Positions 24,799 through 32,911 of a stretch of 38,544 nucleotides of DNA are shown here, one piece after another. The notes beneath the pieces were generated by a model that saw only the letters and a list, made by a program, of their open reading frames with translations, searched no databases and was not told the origin of the DNA. Position 1 is the stretch's first letter. Every line of letters begins with the position of its first letter. The DNA is taken from assembly GCA_965662725.1 (NCBI GenBank), contig CBFIIT010000011.1, forward strand, positions 1 through 38,544. The letters are read 5' to 3'. Origin of the DNA: UBA8337 sp965662725 (GTDB taxonomy: Bacteria; Pseudomonadota; Alphaproteobacteria; RS24). Both the position numbers and the translations under genes were made by a program.

Positions 24799-25590
24799 AT
24801 GGCAGTTAAGAAAAAACCGGAAACCAAGCGGCGCAGAAAAGTCGCTGAGACGTTAAAAGGGCGGCAATTCCCGCTGCGTCGCATTGTGCCTAATATGGTA
24901 ACTTTGCTGGCGCTGTGTCTGGGCCTCACTGCTTTACGGCAAGGTTTGGCGGAGCGGTTTGAATTGGCTGTTTTGTGCATTGTACTTGCCGGTTTTCTGG
25001 ATGCTTTTGACGGGCGTTTGGCGCGCCTGCTGAAAGCCGAAAGTCCGCTTGGCGCGCAATTAGACTCGCTGACTGATTTTGTCAATTTCGGCATTGCGCC
25101 GGTTTTGCTGGTTTATCTCTGGGCGCTTGAAACAACGGGTCGAATTGGCTGGGCGGTTATTCTGATTTATTCGGTTTGCTGCGCCCTACGTCTTGCCCGG
25201 TTTAATGTCGATATGGAAGAGGCTGATCGCCCTGCTTGGAAAGCTCGGTTTTTCACCGGCGTGCCGTCACCATCCGCCGGTGGCTTGGTGATGCTGCCGC
25301 TTTATTTGCAATTTGTCGGGCTCATTGATTTGTCTGAATTACCGCTTTTTGTTATGGGCAATACGCTGCTCGTTGGGCTGCTCATGGTTTCCACTGTGCC
25401 GACTTTTTCCGGCAAAGGGTTTACCCATATTCGGCGCGATTTGGTTTTGCCGCTAATGCTGTTTATCGGCTTCACGGCGGTGATGTTGTTCACCTTCCCG
25501 TGGATTACGCTGACCGCAATGAGCACCGCCTATTATCTCGCTCTCCCGATAAGCTGGTTCAGCTATCGGCGGCATAAAGCGACAGTATAA
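24799..25590 (+). CDS. pssA: CDP-diacylglycerol--serine O-phosphatidyltransferase
   Basis: The protein has 263 residues and several hydrophobic membrane segments after a basic N-terminus (KKKPETKRRRK). The CDP-alcohol phosphotransferase signature D-G-x2-A-R-x8-G-x3-D-x3-D is complete: DAFDGRLAR from Asp68, then PLGAQLDSLTD. This is the membrane-bound type II enzyme common in alphaproteobacteria and Gram-positives. It makes phosphatidylserine from CDP-diacylglycerol and serine. The ATG follows the psd stop with no gap, so the two steps to phosphatidylethanolamine are coupled. Only 8 nt separate it from the convergent efflux permease gene, with no visible terminator. Confidence 0.94.
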   Translation: MAVKKKPETKRRRKVAETLKGRQFPLRRIVPNMVTLLALCLGLTALRQGLAERFELAVLCIVLAGFLDAFDGRLARLLKAESPLGAQLDSLTDFVNFGIAPVLLVYLWALETTGRIGWAVILIYSVCCALRLARFNVDMEEADRPAWKARFFTGVPSPSAGGLVMLPLYLQFVGLIDLSELPLFVMGNTLLVGLLMVSTVPTFSGKGFTHIRRDLVLPLMLFIGFTAVMLFTFPWITLTAMSTAYYLALPISWFSYRRHKATV

Positions 25591-25598
25591 ATTGCCGA

Positions 25599-28500
25599 TT
25601 ATTCAGCAGGCGTGTTGCCGCGCCCCATCATATCCCGAAGACTTCCGGCACTGCTGCGCAGGCCTTTGAAGCGCGCGCGCAATGTATCGGGCAATGACAG
25701 CATCACCGGCACCAGCACCAATGTCAGCAGAGTTGAAAAACCGAGGCCGAAAATAATCGCGGTTGAAAGCGGCACCCACCATGCGGCGGTCGGCTCGGCA
25801 ATTTGAATCGTGCGCTGGAACATATTGACGGACACCTGCACCGCCATTGGCAATAGGCCGATCATGGTGGTGATGGTGGTCAGCAAAATAGGCCGTAAGC
25901 GTTGTCCTGCCGTTTTCAAAATTGCATCAAGCTTTTCCATGCCGGTATCAAGCAGCCTTTGATAGGTATCGATCAGCACGATTGAGTTATTCACCACAAT
26001 ACCGGCCAGCGCGACAACACCGGTACCGGTCATAATGACGGAGAAAGTCTGTCCGGTGACGACCATGCCCAGCAATACGCCAATGGTTGAAAGCACGACG
26101 GTGGAAAGCGTCAGCAGCGTGCAATACAGGCTGTTGAACTGCATCAGCAGAATAATGAACATCAAAACCAATGAGGCCAACATTGCGCGACCGAGGAAGG
26201 CGGTAGCTTCTGCCGCTTCTTCATTGGCACCGCGCAAGCGAACATTCACCCCATTGGGGAACTCTTGTGTTGCTTGCCATTTTTTGAAGTCATTTTCCAA
26301 ATCAGTGGCCAGATATTCCTGTCCGGTTTCCGGATTAATCGCCATGGCGGCTTTCACTTCCAATACACGGCGGCTGTCAACGCGGCTAATATTGTCACGT
26401 TTTTGCGCTGCTTCGCGCGTAACAAAATTGGTAATCGGCACATTGCCGGCCGGTGTTAAAACCCGCAATTGGTCGAGCTGGTCGAATGAGCGTGAATCAT
26501 AGGGGTAGCGCGCGCGTATCTCAATCTCATCATCGCTATCATCGGGGCGATAATGGCCGATTAAAATGCCATTGGTGACCAATTGAACAACATTGCCCAG
26601 CGTCGCAATATCGGCTTGGAAACGACCCGCGGCTTCGCGGTCCACCGCCATATTCCATTCAATGCCGGGCAGGGGCAGCGAGTCCTCAATATCGGCGTAT
26701 AAATCGTCACGGCTGTATAAATAAGCCTTAACCATATTCGCCGCATCGGTCAGCGTCGCGAGATTTTGGCCGCTCAATTCAACTTCAATACCCTTGCCTT
26801 GCGGCGGCCCTTGCTCACGTTCCTGCACTTCTACTTCAATACCGGCAAGGTTGAGACTGCGCTCTGATATTTCGCGCATGATTTGCGTCGCCGGCATGCG
26901 CGTAGAGTAATGGGTGAACTCGACACGGATAACACCGATTGCATCAGCCGGGGTTGCGCCATCGGCCATGCTTGGCCCACCTTCACCCGAACCAAGGCCC
27001 GGTCCGGCTTGTGCAAATGCCGCTTGCACGCCCGGAATATCCAAAACAATACGTTCCACCAGCTTGGTCGCTTGGTCGGCTTCATCGACTGAGAGATTGC
27101 CACGCCCTTTGACAATGACATTCACTTGGTACGGTTCAATCGCAACCGAAAACTCAACCCCTTGGCCGTAGCGGTCATGCAATATGATAACGGCCCAAAG
27201 AATGGCGACCGCCACACCAATAGTGGTCAATGGCCAGTTAATGCAGCCTTTGAGGAAACGTAAATAGCTTCCGGTCAGACCCTTCATTTCGCGCACACTA
27301 ATGCGCTTATCGCCGGCTAGGCTGGTCAATAATTCGTCACCCTCTTGCTCAGACTTGCCAACAAGGCCGCCGACAACCGGCAAGAATACCATCGCGGTAA
27401 ATAATGACGCGGTAAGAAGGATAATCACGGTTATCGGCAAATAGCTCATAAACTTGCCACTGACGCCCGGCCATAAAAGCATTGGCCCAAAGGCGGCCAG
27501 CGTGGTGCCGGTTGAAGATAGGATTGGCCAGAACATGCGCGACGAGGCCATTGCATAGGCTTCGCGACGGTTCATTCCTTCGGCCATTTTACGGTCGGCA
27601 TATTCGACCACCACAATGGCGCCATCGACCAAAATGCCGACGGACAGAATAAAGCCGAACATAATCATCATATTCAGCGTGTAGCCCAACATATCGACTA
27701 TCAAAAAGCCGACCAGAAAAGAGGTCGGAATGGAGAGGCCGACCAATAAAGCAGAGCGCAAGCCGAGCGCGGCAATGACCAAAATCATCACCAGTAAAAT
27801 CGCGTTGGAAATTGAAATTTCCAACGAGCCGAGCATTTCAAAAATAAAGCTCGAAATATCGGAGGAGAAATCGACTTTGATATTTTCCGGCCAGCTTTGC
27901 GTATAATCGAGAGACAGCGCGCGCACTTGTTGCGTGGTTTGCACGATATTGGCACCGAGGCGTTTCACCACTTCAATAGAGATGGTCGGCTCGCCATTAA
28001 ACCGCGCATAGATATTTTGGTCTTTAAAGCTGCGGCGTATATCCGCCACATCGCTGAGCCGCACAACCGCATCGCCCTGTGATTTAATCGGGATTTGGGA
28101 AATATCTTGCGTGTTCTCAATCAAGCCGGGCACAGAGAGCGAAAAGCGTCCTTGGCCGTTGTCAATCGCACCGGCCGGCACAAGCTGATTATTACGCGCC
28201 AAAACCGAGTATAATTCATTGGCGGTGATATTATAATTTTCCATCGCCCGCGGGTCGATAATGACTTCCAGCACTTCTTCGCGATGGCCGATGAGCTTGG
28301 CTTCCAACACGCTCGACATGCCGGAAATTTCTTCTTTCAGCTGTTTTGCATAGCGATAGAGTTCGCGTTCAGAACCGGTACTGGTGAGATTGACCATAAT
28401 CACCGGAAACAGACCGGCGTTAAATTCTTTAATATTCGGCTCTTCAGCGTCGTCCGGCAGTTCAGACTTTACTTGGTCCATTTTTTCGCGGACATCAAGC

Positions 28501-28817
28501 AGCGCTTGGTCTTTATCGAAGCTGACATCAAATTCCAGCAATACCGCGCCGTAATTTTGCGCTGCGGAGGAACGCATTTCTTTCAGGCCGGTCAGTGTGC
28601 GTAATTCCAATTCCATCGGCTTAACCAAAAGCCGTTCTGCATCAGCCGGTGAAATACCGGGCAGAACAACGCTCACATAAACGATTGGAATAGGGATATC
28701 GGGATCGGCCTCACGCGGCAGCGTATAATAGGAGCTTAACCCCCCCATAAGCAGCGCAAACAGAATGGTTAAGACGGCGCGGCTGCGGCGCATTGCGGCT
28801 GTTACAAATGCGAACAT
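25599..28817 (-). CDS. Efflux RND transporter permease (AcrB/HAE1 family)
   Basis: The protein has 1072 residues. The topology is that of an RND pump: TM1 at about 12-30 followed by a large periplasmic domain, TM2-6 at about 335-475, a second TM7 near 530, a second periplasmic domain, and TM8-12 from about 880. Proton-relay TM4 reads SVGILVDGAIVVVEY, with one Asp where many pumps have two. GPGLGSGEGGP in the second periplasmic half is an unusual Gly-rich loop. It exports drugs or other amphiphiles with its adaptor and a TolC-type channel; no such channel is encoded here. AGGAGG at 28825-28830 (minus strand) is a strong ribosome binding site. Confidence 0.93.
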   Translation of the reverse strand: MFAFVTAAMRRSRAVLTILFALLMGGLSSYYTLPREADPDIPIPIVYVSVVLPGISPADAERLLVKPMELELRTLTGLKEMRSSAAQNYGAVLLEFDVSFDKDQALLDVREKMDQVKSELPDDAEEPNIKEFNAGLFPVIMVNLTSTGSERELYRYAKQLKEEISGMSSVLEAKLIGHREEVLEVIIDPRAMENYNITANELYSVLARNNQLVPAGAIDNGQGRFSLSVPGLIENTQDISQIPIKSQGDAVVRLSDVADIRRSFKDQNIYARFNGEPTISIEVVKRLGANIVQTTQQVRALSLDYTQSWPENIKVDFSSDISSFIFEMLGSLEISISNAILLVMILVIAALGLRSALLVGLSIPTSFLVGFLIVDMLGYTLNMMIMFGFILSVGILVDGAIVVVEYADRKMAEGMNRREAYAMASSRMFWPILSSTGTTLAAFGPMLLWPGVSGKFMSYLPITVIILLTASLFTAMVFLPVVGGLVGKSEQEGDELLTSLAGDKRISVREMKGLTGSYLRFLKGCINWPLTTIGVAVAILWAVIILHDRYGQGVEFSVAIEPYQVNVIVKGRGNLSVDEADQATKLVERIVLDIPGVQAAFAQAGPGLGSGEGGPSMADGATPADAIGVIRVEFTHYSTRMPATQIMREISERSLNLAGIEVEVQEREQGPPQGKGIEVELSGQNLATLTDAANMVKAYLYSRDDLYADIEDSLPLPGIEWNMAVDREAAGRFQADIATLGNVVQLVTNGILIGHYRPDDSDDEIEIRARYPYDSRSFDQLDQLRVLTPAGNVPITNFVTREAAQKRDNISRVDSRRVLEVKAAMAINPETGQEYLATDLENDFKKWQATQEFPNGVNVRLRGANEEAAEATAFLGRAMLASLVLMFIILLMQFNSLYCTLLTLSTVVLSTIGVLLGMVVTGQTFSVIMTGTGVVALAGIVVNNSIVLIDTYQRLLDTGMEKLDAILKTAGQRLRPILLTTITTMIGLLPMAVQVSVNMFQRTIQIAEPTAAWWVPLSTAIIFGLGFSTLLTLVLVPVMLSLPDTLRARFKGLRSSAGSLRDMMGRGNTPAE

Positions 28818-28828
28818 GCGAACCCCTC

Positions 28829-29983
28829 CTAATTTTGCGGCGCGTCAGCAACCGGCTCGGTTTTAAATTCAACGGCTCGGCCATCGCGCGTGTATTCGCC
28901 GCCGCGAATAATGACTTTTTCGCGCGCTGCCAAACCGGCAACCAATGCGCCGTTTTGGTCATCTGCCAAAACATCAACCGGACGCAGGGCAACACGGCCA
29001 TCTTCAACAACCCGAACGCTAAGCTTGCCGCTATCGGACAATGTCAAAGTGCTTTGCGGCACAAGCGTTGCCAATACTTCACCGGCTCTAATCCGCATTT
29101 CGGCGGTCATGCCATCGCGCAGGGCAAGATCTTTATTGCTCACCTCCATCTCAACACGGAATGTGCGCGTTGCCATATTCGGCGTTTCGGCAATATAGCG
29201 AATGACCCCTTCGGCCATTTCACCGGTCGATAATTTCGCTGTGCCGCGTGCGCCAATGCTGATGAGATTGACTTGCTTCTCGGCGATGTAGCCGACAATC
29301 AGCAGTGGGTCTTTATCAATAATCGTGCCGCATGGCTGGCCCGGCGCCATGAAATGACCAAGCTTTACCGGTTGGCGGTCAAGAATACCGTCAAACGGGG
29401 CGCGAATTTTGGTTCGCTCCAATTCCACCAAGGCAACTTTCACGGCAGCAACCGAACTGTCATATGCGGCGCGTGTTGCTGCGAGTTGGCTTTTGGACGT
29501 ATGGCCCTGCTTATTCAGCTTGCGGGCGGCGTTATATTCAATCTTGCGGGCGTCGCGTTGCGCACGAGCTTGGTCGAGATTGGCTTTACGCGCCCCGACA
29601 TCAATGCTGCATATAATCTGATCTTTTTGTACAAATGCGCCTTTTTCTACCGGTAGGGCAGAAATCGTGCCGCCGGTTTCAGCCGCAATCGTGACCACTT
29701 TATCGGCCTCGCTGCGTGCCTGCAGAATAATCTCATTCGGATGCGGCTTTGCCTCGAGTTCTTGCACCACCACGCTAAAGCTGCTTTGCGCCGGTTTGGC
29801 GACATTAATTGCAACAGCCGCTTCTACCGTGTCATCATTCGTCATCAGACCGACGACCAGCCATAACATCAGGCCAAGAAAAACAATAATCGAGGTGACA
29901 ACCGAACGATTTATCGGCAAGCGACGTTTCGCAGGTGCCTCAATGACTTCCTGCGTGTCATGATTTTCCGGATCAAATTCCAT
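28829..29983 (-). CDS. Efflux RND transporter periplasmic adaptor (membrane fusion protein)
   Basis: The protein has 384 residues. An N-terminal cytoplasmic tail is followed by one membrane anchor (about 28-48, SIIVFLGLMLWLVVGLM); there is no lipobox. The HlyD/AcrA order follows: lipoyl half (GGTISALPVEKGAFVQKDQIIC), alpha-helical hairpin (about 130-190), second lipoyl half (IRAPFDGILDRQPVKLGHFMAPGQ), beta-barrel and membrane-proximal domain. It bridges the inner-membrane permease to an outer-membrane channel. The permease gene starts 11 nt after its stop. No regulator gene is adjacent. Confidence 0.92.
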   Translation of the reverse strand: MEFDPENHDTQEVIEAPAKRRLPINRSVVTSIIVFLGLMLWLVVGLMTNDDTVEAAVAINVAKPAQSSFSVVVQELEAKPHPNEIILQARSEADKVVTIAAETGGTISALPVEKGAFVQKDQIICSIDVGARKANLDQARAQRDARKIEYNAARKLNKQGHTSKSQLAATRAAYDSSVAAVKVALVELERTKIRAPFDGILDRQPVKLGHFMAPGQPCGTIIDKDPLLIVGYIAEKQVNLISIGARGTAKLSTGEMAEGVIRYIAETPNMATRTFRVEMEVSNKDLALRDGMTAEMRIRAGEVLATLVPQSTLTLSDSGKLSVRVVEDGRVALRPVDVLADDQNGALVAGLAAREKVIIRGGEYTRDGRAVEFKTEPVADAPQN

Positions 29984-30045
29984 TTAACTGCCCAGTATCT
30001 GTTATTTGTTGAATATAACGCAAAAAAGTAAAATTACCGCCTTAT

Positions 30046-30071
30046 CTGGCATTTTTTTTTGCCATATGGCA
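30046..30071. promoter_or_regulatory. Palindrome in the divergent region upstream of the efflux genes
   Basis: TGCCATATGGCA (30060-30071) is a perfect 12-bp palindrome. A third arm, CTGGCA (30046-30051), lies ahead of a run of nine T. The element sits 60-90 nt upstream of the adaptor gene and about 90 nt before the DUF1330 gene, in the 175-bp gap between them. It could be an operator for either gene. Confidence 0.3.
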
Positions 30072-30158
30072 GGCTCCACGTGGATAGCCAAATTTGACGC
30101 TCTCGTCATGCTTTAAATTGCCGCAAGCACAGCCCAATAAGGGTAGAGGAATTACAAG

Positions 30159-30584
30159 ATGAAATACGAAAATGCCGTTATGCCGACCAAAGAGCAATTA
30201 GAGGGTTTTGCCGATGACCCGCACGGCAAGCCGATTTGTATGGTCAATTTGCTCAAATTGAAACAAAAAGCCGAATATCCGGCTGACCATGAGCTGCATG
30301 GTAAAGATATGAGTGGGGCCGAGGCTTATGCGATTTACGCTGAAGGGGTCAGTAAAATCATCCAGAATTTAGGTGGCGAGATGAAGTTCTCGGGCGGTGT
30401 TGAACGGCTTATGGTCGGCGAGGTCGAAGAGTTATGGGATCTCGTGGCCGTCGTCAAATATCCAAGCCGCGCCGCGATGGGCGAAATGATTATGTCCTCT
30501 GAATATCAGGCTATCAGCATTCACCGTTCGGCCGGATTGGCAGGACAGTTGAACATCGAGACGGTAGAAGCACTTCTCTCCTAA
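30159..30584 (+). CDS. DUF1330 family protein
   Basis: The protein has 141 residues. It has a dimeric alpha/beta-barrel-like pattern: GKPICMVNLLKLK, then EAYAIYAEGV, GGEMKFSGG, WDLVAVVKYPSRAAMGEMI, SSEYQAISIHRSAGL. The VNLLKFK-type opening and the Y-P-S-x-x-A/F-x-x-M motif are typical of DUF1330. Members of this superfamily act as small oxygenases or isomerases or have no known reaction; no catalytic role can be assigned. AGAGGA at 30145-30150 sets the start. It is a single gene, convergent with fadH. Confidence 0.8.
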   Translation: MKYENAVMPTKEQLEGFADDPHGKPICMVNLLKLKQKAEYPADHELHGKDMSGAEAYAIYAEGVSKIIQNLGGEMKFSGGVERLMVGEVEELWDLVAVVKYPSRAAMGEMIMSSEYQAISIHRSAGLAGQLNIETVEALLS

Positions 30585-30626
30585 AGCGAGATTTATGGTC
30601 TCCGGCCTTTGCGCCTTTATCGCGAT

Positions 30627-32723
30627 TTAGATTTTAGCGGCCAATTCTGATGCTTGTTTAATCGCTGCTTTGGCGTCCAGTTCGGCCGCCTCATAAGCGC
30701 CACCGACCAGTTCTACTGATGTGCCTTTGGCCTCTAACGCATCATATAATTCTCGCAATGGCTCTTGTCCGGCGCAAATAATCACCGTATCGACATCCAG
30801 AATATCCGGCTTTCCATTGGCCGTTATGTGCAGGCCGGCATCGTCGATTTTGCGATATTCAATCGCATTCATCATTTTCACGCCGCGCCTCTGCAAAGTC
30901 AGGCGATGCGTCCAACCGGTGGTTTTGCCAAGCCCTTTACCGACCGAAGTTTCTTTGCGTTGCATCAAGAAAATTTCGCGATCTGCGCTGGCTACTTGCG
31001 GCTCAATTCCGGTGACACCGCCGCGTGGATGGTTTTCGAAATCAACGCCCCATTCCTTGGCGAAGACATTAATATCCATCGCGCCGGAGGGGCCGTCATG
31101 CGAAATTGTGTCGGCGACATCAAAGCCGATACCGCCGGCTCCCATAATCGCCACGCGCTTGCCAACCGGTTTACGGCCTTTCAGCACATCGACATAGCTA
31201 ACCGCTTTTTCATGCTCAATGCCTTCAATATTCGGCACGCGTGGGCTGATGCCGGTGGCGACAACTACATGGTCAAAGCCGTCCAGCATATCGGCGTCGG
31301 CGCTTGTGTTGAGGCGCAGCTCAATGCCCAGCTTCTCAATCATTTTGCCGTAATAGCGAATGGTCTCGTAAAACTCTTCTTTGCCGGGCACCAGCTTGGC
31401 GAGGTTAAATTGCCCGCCAATTTCATCTGCCGCATCGAATAATGATACTTTATGGCCGCGTTCGGCTGCCACTGTCGCATAAGCGAGACCGGCAGGGCCG
31501 GCGCCAATCACCGCGATATTTTTCGCTGCATCTGTCGGCTCATATTTCAGCAGCGTCTCATGGCAAGCGCGCGGATTAACCAAACAGCTGGTGGTTTTGC
31601 CACCAAAAGTATGGTCGAGACAGGCTTGGTTGCAGGCAATGCAGGTATTGATTTCGTCTGCCCGGTCTTCGGCCGCTTTCACCATGAACTGGCTATCGGC
31701 CAGCATCGGTCGTGCCATAGAGACCAAATCGGCGTCTCCGCGTGCCAGCACATCTTCGGCCACTTGCGGCATGTTAATGCGGTTGGAGGTGATGACCGGC
31801 ACCGAGACCTCTTTGCGCACGCGCGCGGTAACCGAGGTAAAGGCAGCGCGTGGCACCATGGTGGCAATGGTCGGCACGGCGCTTTCATGCCAGGTGAAAT
31901 GGGTCGAGATGATGGAGACGCCGACTTTTTCAAGCGCGCGCGCCAATTGTGCCACTTCGTCCCAACTCATACCGCCTTGCAGCATATCCATGGCGGCGAT
32001 GCGGAAGACGATGATGAAGTCATCACCAACAGCTTCGCGGCAACGTTTCGCCACTTCGAGTGGAAAGCGCATACGATTTTCATAAGAGCCGCCCCATTTA
32101 TCGGCGCGCTGGTTGGTTTTCTCAACCAGAAAAGTCGACAGCAAATAACCGGCGGAACCGATAATCTCAACCCCGTCATAACCGGCTTTTTTGGCCATGG
32201 CGGCGCAATTTGCGTGGTCGGCAATTTGCTTTTCAATGCCTGCCTCATCCAATTCCGCCGGTGCAAAAGCGCCAATGCGCGACTTAACAGGCGAGGGCGC
32301 AACCGCCATATCATTATAAGCAAGCGGCCCCATATGCAGAATTTGCATGACGAATTTGCAATCGGGCGCGGCGTCATGCACCGCTTTGGTGACAATGGCG
32401 TGGCCTTCTACTTCTTTGTCATTTTGCAGTTTTGAGGCAGCGAATAATTCATTGCCATCGGCGTCTTTCACCGTCATGCCGCCTTCCGGATTGGGGGCAA
32501 TGCCGCCGGTGATGATCATGCCGACGCCGCCCGCCGCGCGTTCGGCATAATAGGCCGCCATGCGTTCAAACCCGTCGGGCAATTCCTCAAGGCCGGTATG
32601 CATAGAGCCCATAATCGAGCGATTTTTAATCGTCGTATGGCCCAAATCCAGCGGCTGAAATAGCCGCGCATATTTTTCATGGCCCTTTAATTCTTTCGGT
32701 AAGATTTTCTCAGCAGCACTCAT
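30627..32723 (-). CDS. fadH: NADPH-dependent 2,4-dienoyl-CoA reductase
   Basis: The protein has 698 residues; E. coli FadH has 672. The old-yellow-enzyme TIM barrel with FMN is at about 20-355. An iron-sulfur motif follows with Cys361, 364, 368 and 380 (CIACNQACLD, then TSCLVNPRACHE), the FadH spacing C-x2-C-x3-C-x11-C. C-terminal FAD and NADPH domains carry IGAGPAGLAYA, VVATGISPR and GAGGIGFDVAD. It reduces 2,4-dienoyl-CoA during beta-oxidation of polyunsaturated fatty acids; related enzymes act on other enones. The purine-rich GGGAGA upstream favours the ATG at 32723 over a GTG one codon earlier. Confidence 0.9.
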   Translation of the reverse strand: MSAAEKILPKELKGHEKYARLFQPLDLGHTTIKNRSIMGSMHTGLEELPDGFERMAAYYAERAAGGVGMIITGGIAPNPEGGMTVKDADGNELFAASKLQNDKEVEGHAIVTKAVHDAAPDCKFVMQILHMGPLAYNDMAVAPSPVKSRIGAFAPAELDEAGIEKQIADHANCAAMAKKAGYDGVEIIGSAGYLLSTFLVEKTNQRADKWGGSYENRMRFPLEVAKRCREAVGDDFIIVFRIAAMDMLQGGMSWDEVAQLARALEKVGVSIISTHFTWHESAVPTIATMVPRAAFTSVTARVRKEVSVPVITSNRINMPQVAEDVLARGDADLVSMARPMLADSQFMVKAAEDRADEINTCIACNQACLDHTFGGKTTSCLVNPRACHETLLKYEPTDAAKNIAVIGAGPAGLAYATVAAERGHKVSLFDAADEIGGQFNLAKLVPGKEEFYETIRYYGKMIEKLGIELRLNTSADADMLDGFDHVVVATGISPRVPNIEGIEHEKAVSYVDVLKGRKPVGKRVAIMGAGGIGFDVADTISHDGPSGAMDINVFAKEWGVDFENHPRGGVTGIEPQVASADREIFLMQRKETSVGKGLGKTTGWTHRLTLQRRGVKMMNAIEYRKIDDAGLHITANGKPDILDVDTVIICAGQEPLRELYDALEAKGTSVELVGGAYEAAELDAKAAIKQASELAAKI

Positions 32724-32762
32724 CACATATCTCCCTAATTTCTAAAAATGTAGGGCGATGAG

Positions 32763-32845
32763 GCGGGTGAGGCAAGGGGGGAGACAAGGGAGGAGACAAG
32801 GGAGGAGACAAGGGGGAGACAAGGGAGGAGACAAGGGGGGAGGGG
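32763..32845. repeat. G-rich 12-bp tandem repeat between fadH and ggt
   Basis: Six consecutive units of about GGAGACAAGGGA, recognised by CAAG, start at 32773, 32785, 32797, 32809, 32820 and 32832 (periods 12, 12, 12, 11, 12). The first unit reads GAGGCAAGGG. The plus strand is nearly all purine with repeated G-runs of 3 to 6. It lies in the divergent region, upstream of both genes, so slippage-driven copy changes could alter their promoters. Confidence 0.9.
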
Positions 32846-32911
32846 TTCAGTTTATGCCCTTGCCCAATTGCGCCAGGCTGGCTAGCCTCTAGCCGTTATT
32901 TGGAGAGATTT

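Noticed and set aside
27595..27640. Defective RND pump because TM4 has one Asp instead of an Asp pair
   Set aside because: Many functional RND families carry a single essential Asp in TM4, and the rest of the protein is intact.
19338..32776. Shared 14-mer GCGGGTGAGGCAAG at 19338 and 32763 (and a near match at 16057)
   Set aside because: A few identical 14-mers are expected by chance in a window this long; no flanking similarity extends the match.
32763..32845. CRISPR array
   Set aside because: The units are contiguous 12-mers without spacers, and no cas genes are present. It is a simple tandem repeat.
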